A DNA stretch of 64,000 nt, taken from assembly GCA_020848905.1 (NCBI GenBank), contig JADLHG010000051.1, positions 1 through 64,000 of the forward strand. The letters run 5' to 3'. The notes under the pieces were generated by a model, which was not told the DNA's origin, did no database searches, and worked only from the letters and a program-made list of their open reading frames with translations. Shown here piece after piece: positions 9,759-18,662 of this stretch. The position numbers were made by a program, and so were the translations under genes. Source of the DNA: Deltaproteobacteria bacterium. Its GTDB lineage: Bacteria > Myxococcota_A > Polyangia > GCA-2747355 > JADLHG01. Position 1 is the stretch's first letter, and each line of letters begins with the position of its first letter.

Positions 9759-10367
9759 ATGCGTACGGTATCTTTTGCCGCCGCGCTGGTCGTGCTTTGC
9801 GGCGGCCTGGCCCAGGCCCAGCCGCGAGCGCGCATCCTGCGCGTCATCGAACAGCACCTGACGATGGCCGAGACGCGCCTGCAGAACCCGCAGGCTCGCA
9901 CTGAGGCCCGCGAGGCCCGACAGGCCTTCGCCGCGCTCCGGCGCGAGTCGCAGCGCGTGCAGGTCCGGCGCGTCCAGCAGGGAACCTTCGTGCGTCCGGG
10001 CGGCCTCGAGACCCCGGCCATCGCCATCACCGTCGAGTTCTTCGGGCGCGGCCAGTCGATGGGCTCGGCCGTGATTCAGCCGGGGCAGGGCTTCGGCGTG
10101 ACCCTGCAGCCGCTCGCGACCGATGCGCACCAGAGCTTCTCGGTGAGCACGAACGGCTACAAGACGTCGGTCAGCTCGGTGGACCGCAACGCCTCGCGCT
10201 GGCTCACCACCTGGACCGAGGAAACGCGGCCGTCGCTTGCCGGGCCGACCATGACCTCCGGCCGTATGGAGCGGATGGAAGGCAACCCCGGTGGGCCCTG
10301 GGGCTACGGTGGCGGTCGCCCGCAGCCGTACCTCGTGATCGGCGGACAGGTCGTCCCGCTGCAGTAG
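9759..10367 (+). CDS. Secreted hypothetical protein
   Basis: Protein of 202 residues with a clear signal peptide (MRTVSFAAALVVLCGGLAQA, cleavage after AQA). A charged helical stretch (about 25-75, rich in Arg and Glu) is followed by a beta-rich part and a Gly/Pro-rich C-terminus (GGPWGYGGGRPQPY). ACAGGAGGAGAG directly before the ATG is a strong ribosome site. I recognise no family. Probably periplasmic or extracellular; function unknown. Confidence 0.65.
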   Translation: MRTVSFAAALVVLCGGLAQAQPRARILRVIEQHLTMAETRLQNPQARTEAREARQAFAALRRESQRVQVRRVQQGTFVRPGGLETPAIAITVEFFGRGQSMGSAVIQPGQGFGVTLQPLATDAHQSFSVSTNGYKTSVSSVDRNASRWLTTWTEETRPSLAGPTMTSGRMERMEGNPGGPWGYGGGRPQPYLVIGGQVVPLQ

Positions 10368-10604
10368 CTCTCCGGACGGCTCTGAACGCACGGCTGCGAC
10401 GCGCGTCACACCCCCAGGCCGTCACGAATGTCCGAGCACCTCTCTCGTCCGATCCATCTAGCGAGAACTACGAACGTCGGTGCGTGATCGCGCTTCCCCG
10501 TCGGGGAGATTGCCTCCTCGCGACGCGACGTCCGTGTCCTAGCCGGCCAGCTCCCGTCGGAAAGCACGCACCGTAATGTCTGCCGAATCGAGGGCGCTCT
10601 CGTG

Positions 10605-10620
10605 TGGCACACGCCTTGCT
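10605..10620 (+). promoter_or_regulatory. Sigma-54 promoter for the DGAAKA-repeat lipoprotein
   Basis: TGGCACACGCCTTGCT fits TGGCAC-N5-TTGCW, with GG and GC exactly 10 bases apart. Transcription would start near 10631, giving a leader of about 38 bases before the ATG at 10669. It lies in an otherwise featureless 301-base gap (10368-10668). Confidence 0.6.
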
Positions 10621-10668
10621 CGAGCTCTCGCTGGTCCGCGACGGACGAAGAATGTGAGGAGGAGCAAG

Positions 10669-11040
10669 ATGACGTACACGCAGCACGACCACCTCAACAC
10701 TCCGACGGAGCCTCGGACGCGCAGCGGTGCAGGGCTGCTGCGTCGCTGCACCACCGGCGGTCTCGCGCTCGTGGCGGCCGCCCTCCTCGGGCTCACGAGC
10801 CTAGGTGGCTGTGACGACAAAGGGACGACGAAGAGCGACACGGGCGTGGTCACCGACACTGGCGTGGCCGCTGACACGGGCGCGACCGGCGACAAGGGCG
10901 CCGGAGCCGACGGCACGGTGAAGACCGATGGCGCCGCGAAGGCTGACGGCGCCGCGAAGGCCGACGGCGCCGCGAAGGCCGACGGCGCGGCCGCGAAGGA
11001 CGGCGCGGCCAAAGACGCGACGAAGAGCGACACCAAGTAG
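10669..11040 (+). CDS. Low-complexity repeat lipoprotein (KADGAA repeats)
   Basis: Protein of 123 residues. The start is set by GAGGAGGAGC 5 bases upstream of ATG 10669. An N-terminal basic stretch leads to GLALVAAALLGLTSLGGC, a lipobox with Cys48. The mature part is almost entirely Asp/Thr/Lys/Ala/Gly: repeats of DTGV, then KTDGAAKADGAAKADGAAKA. The encoding DNA is a near-perfect tandem repeat of about 15-18 bases (10918-11000), so copy number may vary. It pairs with the next gene, which shares the LLGL-LGGCD signal. Likely a surface-exposed flexible lipoprotein; function unknown. Confidence 0.65.
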   Translation: MTYTQHDHLNTPTEPRTRSGAGLLRRCTTGGLALVAAALLGLTSLGGCDDKGTTKSDTGVVTDTGVAADTGATGDKGAGADGTVKTDGAAKADGAAKADGAAKADGAAAKDGAAKDATKSDTK

Positions 11041-11118
11041 GTCACGCCTCGGTGTATAGTCGGTCCAGCCCCCTCGGCGAGCACCTACGCCGGCCGAGGC
11101 TTCTCGGGAGATCGACCG

Positions 11119-11682
11119 ATGATTCGCGAGCTCTACCTTTCTCGCCAAGGACTCGTGCGCTGTCCGGAGTGCCAGGAGCACGTGCGCCTCGAGGAGACGA
11201 TCGACACCGCGCGCTGCAATCGCTGCGGCGCGGTCCTGCTCGGTGACGGGGCGAGCGACGGAAGCGGCCTGCTCGTGGCGGCGCGCCGGTTCGCACGGAG
11301 CCGCAGCGGTCTGCTCGCCGCGTCGCTGCTCGGCCTGGCGACTCTCGGCGGTTGCGATGAACGCAAGGTCGGCGCGAGCGACCAGGGCGTCAGCGTGACC
11401 GATGGCGCCTCGGCGACGGATGGCGCAAGCACCGATGGTCAGGGAGGCGACGCGGCTCGCTCCGACGGCGCGAGCACCAAAGACGGCGCGAGCACCAAAG
11501 ACGGCGCGAGCACCAAGGACGCTGCGAGCGCCAAAGACGCTGCGAGCGCCAAAGACGCTGCCACGGTCAAGGATGCCGGGATACGCGACAGCCGCGTCTC
11601 CGACGGCGCCAAGGCGGACGTCCGCCCCGCCCGCGAGGGAGGGATCGCGCCGCTTTACGGCATCCCCCCTTCACCCCGGTAA
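11119..11682 (+). CDS. Zinc-ribbon plus lipobox repeat protein, paralogue of the preceding gene
   Basis: Protein of 187 residues. Residues 15-36 form a CPEC...CNRC zinc-ribbon-like pair, then GLLAASLLGLATLGGC gives a hydrophobic segment ending in a lipobox-like Cys (about residue 78). The rest is low-complexity: DGAS/TDGAS and tandem STKDGA, SAKDAA repeats coded by a 15-18-base DNA repeat (11465-11570). The C-terminus ends APLYGIPPSPR. A metal-binding head ahead of a signal segment is unusual; either the true start is later or the N-terminus stays in the cytoplasm. The TAA stop lies inside a dispersed repeat (11681-11754). Confidence 0.55.
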   Translation: MIRELYLSRQGLVRCPECQEHVRLEETIDTARCNRCGAVLLGDGASDGSGLLVAARRFARSRSGLLAASLLGLATLGGCDERKVGASDQGVSVTDGASATDGASTDGQGGDAARSDGASTKDGASTKDGASTKDAASAKDAASAKDAATVKDAGIRDSRVSDGAKADVRPAREGGIAPLYGIPPSPR

Positions 11683-11754
11683 ACATGGGCACCTTGGCCA
11701 CGATGCATCCCGTCAGGCGTCGTCGCGCCTGCGCTCCGGTGCTCACAGCGCCAC
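11681..11754 (+). repeat. Dispersed 74-bp repeat, copy A
   Basis: Matches the reverse complement of 30662-30735 at 68 of 74 positions by eye. Both copies begin AAACATGG immediately overlapping a TAA stop codon and end CAGCGCCAC. The block has no coding role; a REP-like or MITE-like element placed at gene ends is likely. Confidence 0.75.
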
Positions 11755-11806
11755 AAGTTCCTGCCCCTGCGCTCAGCCCTCAGGGCTGACCCTTCCCGCC
11801 GGCGAA

Positions 11807-12586
11807 CTATCGCTTGCACTCGCAGCCCGTCCCGTTCCAGTCACCGTCGCAGTTCGCCTGGCCCGGGGTCGTGCACACGCAGCGGTTCTGGTTGCAGTTC
11901 GCGTGCGCGCCACAGTACCCGGTCGAGCACGCGTTGCAGTTCGTCGGTGAGCAGGCGGGCGAGTTCTCTTCGCAGCCGTTCCCCCAATCGCCGTCGCTAT
12001 TGAGCCACTGCCCCACGCACCGGCACTTCTGGTTGTCTCTGCACACCGCGTTCGCGCCGCAATACCCCGCGGGGCACCCTCCGCAGCTCATGGGATCGCA
12101 GGGAGCCTGCGCGGCCTCGCAGCCGTTGTCCCAGCTCCCATCGGCGTTCTTGAAGCCCGCCTCGCAGACGCATCCCGTCGCCGCGCACGAGGCGTGCGCT
12201 CCGCACGAGGTCCCGCTGCAGGGCGGCCCCGCCTCGGCCCCCGGGCCCGCGCCGTCTCCCGCGAGCGGCCCGTCCGGAAACAGACTCCCCCCGTCCCGCG
12301 GACCCGCCAGGCAGGTGGGCTTCGGCAACTGCCAGGAATACTGCCCGCTCGTATTTCGCGTGCAGTACCACACGACGTTCTCGCAGGACTGCGCCATGCA
12401 ATAGCGCTGCGCGTCGCAGCAGGCCGAGTTGCAGGTCGGGATCTTCGGGCAGGTCGTAGGGTTCGCGCCCGGCGCACGCCCCCCCGGACATCCGGCGAGG
12501 AGCAGCGCCCCGAAGGTCAACGCTCTCAGGCGGGGGCTCGGAAACCGCCCCTGTGCCGTTTCTGGGGGAAAGCAGCCAGCCTGCAT
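11807..12586 (-). CDS. Cys-rich EGF-like lipoprotein
   Basis: Protein of 259 residues. LTFGALLLAGC is the lipobox (Cys33). The mature part has more than 30 cysteines in EGF-like repeats of the form CGAHASC...GCVCEAGF, CGANAVC...CRCVGQW and CGAHANC...RCVCTTPG, each followed by DG-W-NGC. An N-terminal Cys cluster (CPKIPTCNSACCDAQRYC) precedes them. Such repeats form disulphide-bonded surface or secreted modules. Start at 12586 is the only ATG before the signal; no clear ribosome site. Function unknown. Confidence 0.7.
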   Translation of the reverse strand: MQAGCFPPETAQGRFPSPRLRALTFGALLLAGCPGGRAPGANPTTCPKIPTCNSACCDAQRYCMAQSCENVVWYCTRNTSGQYSWQLPKPTCLAGPRDGGSLFPDGPLAGDGAGPGAEAGPPCSGTSCGAHASCAATGCVCEAGFKNADGSWDNGCEAAQAPCDPMSCGGCPAGYCGANAVCRDNQKCRCVGQWLNSDGDWGNGCEENSPACSPTNCNACSTGYCGAHANCNQNRCVCTTPGQANCDGDWNGTGCECKR

Positions 12587-12680
12587 GCTCTCCGATTACC
12601 TTCCCACAAACCCACCCGAGCGTCCAGGAAAGGGCCCGACGCGGCTCGCCCACGGCGAGGAGTTGTCCTATGGTGCGCGC

Positions 12681-14072
12681 ATGCGCCGCCCCGAGCCCTA
12701 CGCCGACAAGCTCGCCCGGCTGGCGCCGCGCACGCTCCTCTCGACGCTGCCGCCCGAGACCCGCGCCTTCGTGGAGCGCCTGGCCCTGCGCTACCGCTTC
12801 ACCTTTCAAGAGCTCCGCGAGGTGGCCCAGGCCGCGCGCGACCTCGAGATGTGGCGCGAGGCCTCGCTGCCGGCCTGGTGGGCGCAACAGCTCGACCCCG
12901 CGCCCTCCAGCGACGATCTCCGTCGAGAAAAGCAATCGCTGCTGTCGCGGCTCGCCGCGCACCTGGCCCAGCTCGCCGCGGCGCCGAACGTCTATCCGCC
13001 CACGCCGCTCGCGGGGCCCACGCTGTCTCCCCTGCGCATCGTCGAAGACACGCGCCCCGGCGTGCCCGCCGGCCGCTGCCCGACCCACGCCACGCACACC
13101 CTCTGCTGCGGCTTGCACACCATCGACGCCGTGGCCGGCTGCTCGATGGGCTGCAGCTACTGCGCGGTGCAGACCTTCGGTGACGGCACTGTCGCGGTGG
13201 AACGCGACCTCGCCGCCAAGCTCGCCGCCTTGCCCCTCGACCCGCAGCGCTTCTATCACCTGGGCACGGGCCAGGCCTCGGACGCGCTGGCCTGGGGAAA
13301 TCGCGGCCACATCCTGGACGCGCTCTGCGCCTTCGCCACCACGCACCCGAACGTGCTCCTCGAGCTGAAGACCAAGTCAGACAACGTTCGCTACTTCCTG
13401 GAGCACGCGGCGCCGCCCAACGTCGTGCCGAGCTGGTCGCTCTCGACGGAGGCGCTCGCGGCTCACGAAGAGCACCGCACGGCCTCCGTCGCGCGCCGGC
13501 TGGACGCGGCCCGCTCCCTCTGCGACCGCGGTCGCCGGGTCGGCTTCCACTTCCACCCCATGCTGGAGCACGAAGGCTGGGTCGCGGGGTATCGCGCCGT
13601 GGCCCAGGAACTCGTCACGCGCTTCCATCCCGACGAGGTGCTCTTCGTCTCGATGGGCAGCCTCACCATGACGCGCAGCGTAGTGCAGCAGATCCGCCGC
13701 CGGGGAGGAGAGAGCAAGATCCTCGAGCAGCCGCTGGTCCCCGACGCCCTCGGAAAATGGACCTACCCCGAGGACCTCAAGGCGGCCCTCTTCGGCACGC
13801 TCCACGACGCCCTGTCCGCGTGGCACGGGCAGGTGCCCTTCTACCTGTGCATGGAAGAGGCTCCCGTCTGGACCCGCGTCTTCGGCGATTCGCCGCCCTC
13901 GGCCGAGGCGTTCTTCTCCGACATGTACGCGAGCATTCAACGAAAGCTTGGATTGCCCGCACTCCCGCCGGGTAGCTTCACCGCGGCCATCGCGCCGGGC
14001 GCTAGCGCGACGCGTCGGAATCCGCCGCCCTCCGAAGTTGGCAGCTCCCCTGGCTCCACCCTCCTAAAATAG
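12681..14072 (+). CDS. SPL-type radical SAM protein (spore photoproduct lyase family)
   Basis: Protein of 463 residues. CSMGCSYC at 154-161 is the CxxxCxxC site for the radical SAM [4Fe-4S] cluster, and CPTHATHTLCCG just upstream is typical of the SPL/SplB-like family. SplB repairs spore thymine dimers, but many family members occur in non-sporulating bacteria with unknown substrates. Here NVLLELKTKSDNV and HFHPM motifs continue the barrel. The ATG at 12681 has no close ribosome site. It is followed after 125 bases by the panE-like gene in the same direction. The specific substrate is not predictable. Confidence 0.7.
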   Translation: MRRPEPYADKLARLAPRTLLSTLPPETRAFVERLALRYRFTFQELREVAQAARDLEMWREASLPAWWAQQLDPAPSSDDLRREKQSLLSRLAAHLAQLAAAPNVYPPTPLAGPTLSPLRIVEDTRPGVPAGRCPTHATHTLCCGLHTIDAVAGCSMGCSYCAVQTFGDGTVAVERDLAAKLAALPLDPQRFYHLGTGQASDALAWGNRGHILDALCAFATTHPNVLLELKTKSDNVRYFLEHAAPPNVVPSWSLSTEALAAHEEHRTASVARRLDAARSLCDRGRRVGFHFHPMLEHEGWVAGYRAVAQELVTRFHPDEVLFVSMGSLTMTRSVVQQIRRRGGESKILEQPLVPDALGKWTYPEDLKAALFGTLHDALSAWHGQVPFYLCMEEAPVWTRVFGDSPPSAEAFFSDMYASIQRKLGLPALPPGSFTAAIAPGASATRRNPPPSEVGSSPGSTLLK

Positions 14073-14197
14073 CCGGCGCGGCGTCGGGCGCGATCCGTCC
14101 AACGACGCAAGAGCAGACCGAAGCCGTCCCCGGCACGCGCTGGTGCAAACCTTGCTGCTCCCCGCCCCGCGGCCGCCACGGCCCGGAGGTCGTCTCG

Positions 14198-15274
14198 ATG
14201 CAGCAAGCGGAACCCAGAATTCTCGTGATCGGTTGCGGCGGCATCGGGGGCGTCGTGGCCGCCCACCTGGCCGAGCTGGGGCTGCCGGTGGCCGCGGTGT
14301 CGCGCAATCGCGAGGTGGTCGAGGCGGTCCGGTCCCAGGGCTTCCGCCTCGTGGGGGAAGGAGGGCGCCGCAACGTGCCCGGGCAGGTCCACGCCACGGT
14401 GCCCGCCGAGGCCGGCCCCTTCGACTGGGTGCTGCTGGCCACGCAGCCAACCGACGTGGAAAGCGCGGCGCGCCAGGCCGCACCCTACCTGAGCCCGCGC
14501 GCACGCGTGGTCTGCTTTCAGAACGGCCTGTGCGAGGAGCGCGTGGCCCAGATCCTCGGACCCGAGGTGCCCGTGATCGGCGGCATCGTGGCCTGGGGAG
14601 CGACGATGGTGGAGCCAGGCGTTTTCGACCGGACCTCCTCGGGGGGCTTCTCCATCGGGCGCCTCGACGGAGAGGCCGACCCGGCGCTGGCGCAGCTCGC
14701 CACCTGGCTCGAAGCCATCGGTCCCGTGCAGCAGACGGGCAACCTCACGGGCGCGCGCTGGAGCAAGCTAGCCCTGAACTGCACTACCTCGGCGCTGAGC
14801 ACGCTGAGCGGCGAGCGGCTCGGCACGCTGGTCCGCGAACGCTACATCCGGCGCCTGGCGCTCGAGGTGATGAGCGAGGTGGTGGAGGTCGCGCGCCGCG
14901 CCCGCGTCCGCCTCGAGAAGGTGGCCGGCACGCTCGACCTGGAGTGGATCGCTCTTTCCGAGGAGGAGCGCCGGCAGCGCGGCTCGCTGGCCCTCGCGAG
15001 CAAGCACGCCATGCTGCTGGCCGTGGGGATGCGCTACCGGCGGCTGCGCTCGTCCATGCTGCGCGCCATCGAACGCGGCAGCGCACCCCCGATCGATTTT
15101 CTGAACGGCGAGATCGTGGCGCGCGCGAAGCGGCTCGAGGTCCCCGTGCCGCTCAACGCGGCCATCTGCGACGCGGTCTGGCGCATCTCCCGGCGCGAGC
15201 TGGTCCCCGGTCGTGCGGTGCTGGCCGAGCTCTTCGCGCAATCCCGAGGCGCCGGCTCGAGCCCCGCTCTCTGA
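14198..15274 (+). CDS. Ketopantoate reductase family protein (2-dehydropantoate 2-reductase)
   Basis: Protein of 358 residues. The N-terminal NADP-binding Rossmann motif is ILVIGCGGIGGVVAAHLAELG; ARWSKLALNCTTSALSTLSG carries the catalytic Lys and Asn of the PanE/ApbA family, and FLNGEIV...VPLNAAICDAVW ends the C-terminal helical domain. PanE reduces ketopantoate to pantoate for coenzyme A synthesis. It is about 50 residues longer than E. coli PanE and stands without panB or panC, so a related 2-oxoacid reductase is possible. GGAGG lies 8 bases before the ATG. Confidence 0.75.
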   Translation: MQQAEPRILVIGCGGIGGVVAAHLAELGLPVAAVSRNREVVEAVRSQGFRLVGEGGRRNVPGQVHATVPAEAGPFDWVLLATQPTDVESAARQAAPYLSPRARVVCFQNGLCEERVAQILGPEVPVIGGIVAWGATMVEPGVFDRTSSGGFSIGRLDGEADPALAQLATWLEAIGPVQQTGNLTGARWSKLALNCTTSALSTLSGERLGTLVRERYIRRLALEVMSEVVEVARRARVRLEKVAGTLDLEWIALSEEERRQRGSLALASKHAMLLAVGMRYRRLRSSMLRAIERGSAPPIDFLNGEIVARAKRLEVPVPLNAAICDAVWRISRRELVPGRAVLAELFAQSRGAGSSPAL

Positions 15275-15481
15275 GTCGGGGCCCGGCTCAGGGCCAGGGG
15301 CGACCTTTCTCGCAGCGGCAACCTCCTCCTCCGCCAAACCTTAGGCCTCCTACATTCCAGCCGTTTCGCTCGCGGCGCGCGTCCGGTTCGTCGTGTCGGC
15401 GGTTCGCCTACATCGACAGCCCTTCGGGCGCGTGGAATACAATCGCGCCCAACGAGGGGGACAGACGCAGTAGGAGGCACG

Positions 15482-17578
15482 ATGCAGCGACGGCTTCCCT
15501 GGTTCCTGGTGTCGATGAGCGTGGCCCTTCCAGCAGGGGCGCGGACCTTGACCGACGTGAGCTTCCCCGTCGGCGAGGCGCGGCAAGGAGCGCTCGCCTT
15601 CGCCCGCGCGCAACGCGCCGCCTTCGGTGCGACCGACGCCGAGCTCTCCCTGGATCGCGTGCTGCCCCTCCGGGGCGGCGCCGTCGTGCGACTGGTCCAG
15701 ACCCATCGCGGCCTGCCCGTCCTCGGGGCGGGCGTCGCGGTGACGATCCACGACCAGCGCGTCGTCGCGGCCTCCGGGACGCTCGCGCCCATCGCGCTCC
15801 CCGACGTCACGCCGCGCATCAGCGCCGACCGAGCGGCTGCGACCGTGCTGCGCGCCAACTCCACCGCCGTCGTGCGGGGACGCACGCTCGCCGTCTGGGC
15901 CGCTCGAGGCGTCTCGCGCCTCGTCTGGGCGCTCGACGTCCGCACGACCGAACCGTTCGGCCTCTTTCGCGCGCTGGTCGACGCGCAGGAGGGAACCTTC
16001 CTCCTGGCCGAATCGCGGCTGCGCGAGGCCAAGGGCTGGGTCTACGCCACGAGCCCGAGCCAGGGAAACCCCGTCGAGCGCGCCCTCGGCGGCCTCCTCT
16101 CGACCACCCAGCTCACCGGAGAATTCGTCGAGACGCGCCGCTGCCTCCACGAGGGGAACGATCTCAAGTGCGACCGCAAGGCGCTCGCCGACGCCGACGG
16201 GAACTATCCCTACCAGCCGGAGGCGGGGGTCGAGGACCCGTTCGCCGAGGTGCAGGCCTACTACCACGTGGACACCTTCCACCGCTGGCTCAAGGAAACC
16301 TTTGGGTTCGCACGAAGTCGGCAAAATCAGAAAATCATGGTGTCCGTGAACTACCACTACGTGCCGACCGCGGGGGGGCAGGCGCGCGCCGTCGGCAACG
16401 CCTTCTTCGGTGACCTGGACGGCGACGGCGTGGGCGACCTGACCTTCGGCCAGGTGCAGGGGCGCGACTTCGCGTACGACGCGGACGTCGTCTACCACGA
16501 GTTCACGCACTCCGTGGTGGACGAGACCTCGGACCTCTCGGCGACGGTGGACAGCCTGGGCTTCAATCTGATGCCCGGCGCGCTGAACGAGGCCTTCGCC
16601 GACCTGATGTCCGCGATGTACACGGGAGACGGCGTGGTGGGCGAGTACGCCGGAGGCGGCAGCGGAGGCATCCGCGACCTCTCGGGGACCGCCACCTGCG
16701 ACGAGCTGACCGGCGAGACGCACCAGGACGGCCTGATCTGGGGGCGCGCGCACTGGGCCCTCTTTCAGCAGACCGAGCAGAAGCACGCCGTGCTGGACCT
16801 CGTCTATCGCACGATGGTGGGTCTCGGCCGCCACGCCACGTTCGAGGAGGCCTCGGCGCTCCTGCTCAAGCTGGCCCGCGAGCTTTACCCCGCGCTCGTG
16901 CCGAGCATCGAGACGATCCACCGCGAGCGCGGCCTGCTCTCGTGCTCCCGCATCCTGGAGCTACGCCCGGGGTCGCCCCGGCGCGGCTACGTGCTCGGCA
17001 CCAGCGTGATCGTCGGCGGGCAGGGCGTGGTCCCCGCGGGGCTGCAGTACCGCATCGACGTGCCAGCGAACGCGCACGAGCTTCAGATCGACGTGGTTCG
17101 TCCCCACGGTCCGCTCGGCAAGAGCCCGATCGGCGCGTACATCCGCAAGGGCTCTCCCGTCAGCTACACCGGGTTGAAGGCCGACTACGACCTCATCAAG
17201 GCCAACGACGTCACCTCCATCACGGTCAGGCGCTCCGACGAGACAGCACCCCTCCAGCCGGGAGCCGTCTACTACGTTCTGCCACTCAACGTGGGTAGTC
17301 GCGACTCGACCTACGAGGTGCGCGCCAGCTTCACGCTCGAGGAGGGACCTGTCGGCTCCGTGGCACGGGTGGCCCAAGCGCCCGCGGTCGCGGGCCAGCC
17401 GGTATCGCCGTCGGCCGGCTCATCGTCGGACGAGGCCCAGGCTCCGGCCTCCGGCTGTGCGGTGGCTCCCCGCACGTCGTCGGCGCTCGAGACCGGGATG
17501 CTCCTCGCGCTCTTCGCGTCGCTCGCCTTCGCTGTGACGTTCGCGCCGCGTCGCCGCCGCGCCTCTCGCCGTCGCTAG
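15482..17578 (+). CDS. Secreted M4/M36-type zinc metalloprotease with MYXO-CTERM-like tail
   Basis: Protein of 698 residues. Signal peptide at the N-terminus, then a FTP-type propeptide with GAVVRLVQTHRGLPVLGAGV. The catalytic domain has VVYHEFTHSVVDE (HExxH zinc ligands and base) and LNEAFADLMSAMY supplying the third zinc ligand, as in thermolysin/fungalysin enzymes. A beta domain follows. The C-terminus is SGCAV, a hydrophobic helix and an Arg-rich end (RRRRASRRR), the layout of MYXO-CTERM sorting tails that hold proteins at the myxobacterial surface. TAGGAGG precedes the ATG. Likely a secreted digestive protease. Confidence 0.85.
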   Translation: MQRRLPWFLVSMSVALPAGARTLTDVSFPVGEARQGALAFARAQRAAFGATDAELSLDRVLPLRGGAVVRLVQTHRGLPVLGAGVAVTIHDQRVVAASGTLAPIALPDVTPRISADRAAATVLRANSTAVVRGRTLAVWAARGVSRLVWALDVRTTEPFGLFRALVDAQEGTFLLAESRLREAKGWVYATSPSQGNPVERALGGLLSTTQLTGEFVETRRCLHEGNDLKCDRKALADADGNYPYQPEAGVEDPFAEVQAYYHVDTFHRWLKETFGFARSRQNQKIMVSVNYHYVPTAGGQARAVGNAFFGDLDGDGVGDLTFGQVQGRDFAYDADVVYHEFTHSVVDETSDLSATVDSLGFNLMPGALNEAFADLMSAMYTGDGVVGEYAGGGSGGIRDLSGTATCDELTGETHQDGLIWGRAHWALFQQTEQKHAVLDLVYRTMVGLGRHATFEEASALLLKLARELYPALVPSIETIHRERGLLSCSRILELRPGSPRRGYVLGTSVIVGGQGVVPAGLQYRIDVPANAHELQIDVVRPHGPLGKSPIGAYIRKGSPVSYTGLKADYDLIKANDVTSITVRRSDETAPLQPGAVYYVLPLNVGSRDSTYEVRASFTLEEGPVGSVARVAQAPAVAGQPVSPSAGSSSDEAQAPASGCAVAPRTSSALETGMLLALFASLAFAVTFAPRRRRASRRR

Positions 17579-17627
17579 GGCACGATCGCGCTGCGTCGCG
17601 CCTTTCCCTCGAGCGCGCGCCGGACCC

Positions 17628-18608
17628 TCAGTTGCCGAAGTTCTGCGTCCAGAAGTGCTTGTAGGGAGACGCGGGCGCCGCGATGTAGCCCACCCCCGTC
17701 ACGCGGAAGGCCGGGTGCATGATGTTCTGGCAATGCCCCGGGCTCCCCATCCAGGCCGTCACCACCTCCTCGGGGGTCCGCTGCCCGGCGGCGATGTTCT
17801 CGCCGAAGGCCGTGCCGTTGTAGCCGGCGTCGAGCATGCGCTGCATCGGCGTCGACCCGTCGAGCCCTTCGTGGGCGAAGTAGCCCTTCTCGGCCATGTC
17901 GGACGAGTGGCCGCGCGCCGCGGTGCGGATCGACTCGTTGAAGCCGAGCGGCCCGACGGGCCCGTACCACGTCCCTCCGCAGCTCGCGCCCGCCGCGCGC
18001 CGCTGGTTGATGAGCACGATCGTCAGATCTTCGAACTCGGCCCAGCCGGGCGAAGAGGCCACGTCGAGGGGGATCACCGACGGCACGCCGGTACCGCTAT
18101 CGGGAGTGCCGCTTCCGCCGGAAGTCCCCGCGGGACCCGTCAACCCCGTCGCCGGCACCGGGCTGCTGGGCGTCGTCCCCTTGCAGCCCAGGTTCCCGAG
18201 CACCGCCCCGAAGTCCCGATGGTCGACCTTCCCGTCGGGAACCACGTCCAGCCGGGAATCCCAGTTGGAGGCCCCCTCGGTGCGGCCCCACGCACCGGCC
18301 ACCGCCATCGCGTCGCCGAAGGTGACCTTTCCGTCGCTGTTCACGTCGCCCTGGCAGGCTCCCCCGTCGGCCTTCAGGTCTCCTCGACCAGTGGAGCAGA
18401 TCTGCAGCGGCCCCGCCGAGGCCTGACAGCGACCGCAGCCGTCCGCCGAGAGCTCCGCCGGGCAGTGCAGCGCCCCGGGGCTCCCCGCGCCGGGGACGGG
18501 CGTCGGGTTCTCCGAGCACGCCGAGCCAAGCACCAGCAGGAGCCCCCCCAGCCAGGGGGCGCCCCCTCCCAGAATTCGCCTCGCGCGCAAACCGACCCTT
18601 CGCATCAT
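17628..18608 (-). CDS. CAP/SCP-domain lipoprotein with dockerin-like repeats
   Basis: Protein of 326 residues. A lipobox (LVLGSAC) follows a basic, hydrophobic N-terminus. GDVNSDGKVTFGDAMAVAGAWG and VVPDGKVDHRDFGAVLGNLG are a dockerin-type pair of calcium loops. The C-terminal third is a CAP (SCP/PR1) domain: HSSDMAEKGYFAHEG, FGENIAAGQRTPEEVV, MGSPGHCQNIMHP, with the usual His/Glu residues. CAP proteins are extracytoplasmic and mostly of unknown activity. Start at 18608 has GAGGGA just upstream. Converges with the protease gene. Confidence 0.8.
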   Translation of the reverse strand: MMRRVGLRARRILGGGAPWLGGLLLVLGSACSENPTPVPGAGSPGALHCPAELSADGCGRCQASAGPLQICSTGRGDLKADGGACQGDVNSDGKVTFGDAMAVAGAWGRTEGASNWDSRLDVVPDGKVDHRDFGAVLGNLGCKGTTPSSPVPATGLTGPAGTSGGSGTPDSGTGVPSVIPLDVASSPGWAEFEDLTIVLINQRRAAGASCGGTWYGPVGPLGFNESIRTAARGHSSDMAEKGYFAHEGLDGSTPMQRMLDAGYNGTAFGENIAAGQRTPEEVVTAWMGSPGHCQNIMHPAFRVTGVGYIAAPASPYKHFWTQNFGN

Positions 18609-18645
18609 CGTTCCCTCGACCGGGTAAATGGCTCTCCGAGAACCA

Positions 18646-18662
18646 AGCAAGGGGGAGGCCAC
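18646..18662 (-). promoter_or_regulatory. Possible sigma-54 promoter for the CAP protein
   Basis: Minus strand reads TGGCCTCCCCCTTGCTT with GG and GC 10 bases apart and an intact TTGCT; the CACG part deviates. The GC is 38 bases before the start at 18608. Confidence 0.35.

Noticed and set aside
10918-11570. Repeats resembling a CRISPR array
   Set aside because: They are in-frame codon repeats of the lipoprotein genes, with no unique spacers.
12429-12680. N-terminal extension of the SPL radical SAM gene
   Set aside because: It runs through the antisense of the EGF lipoprotein signal and has no family-like sequence; ATG 12681 begins recognisable protein.
14126-14144. GGCACGCGCTGGTGCA as a sigma-54 promoter before panE
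   Set aside because: GG and GC are 11 bases apart, not 10.
15350-16921. 523-residue minus-strand frame over the metalloprotease gene
   Set aside because: No motif; antisense of the HExxH protein.
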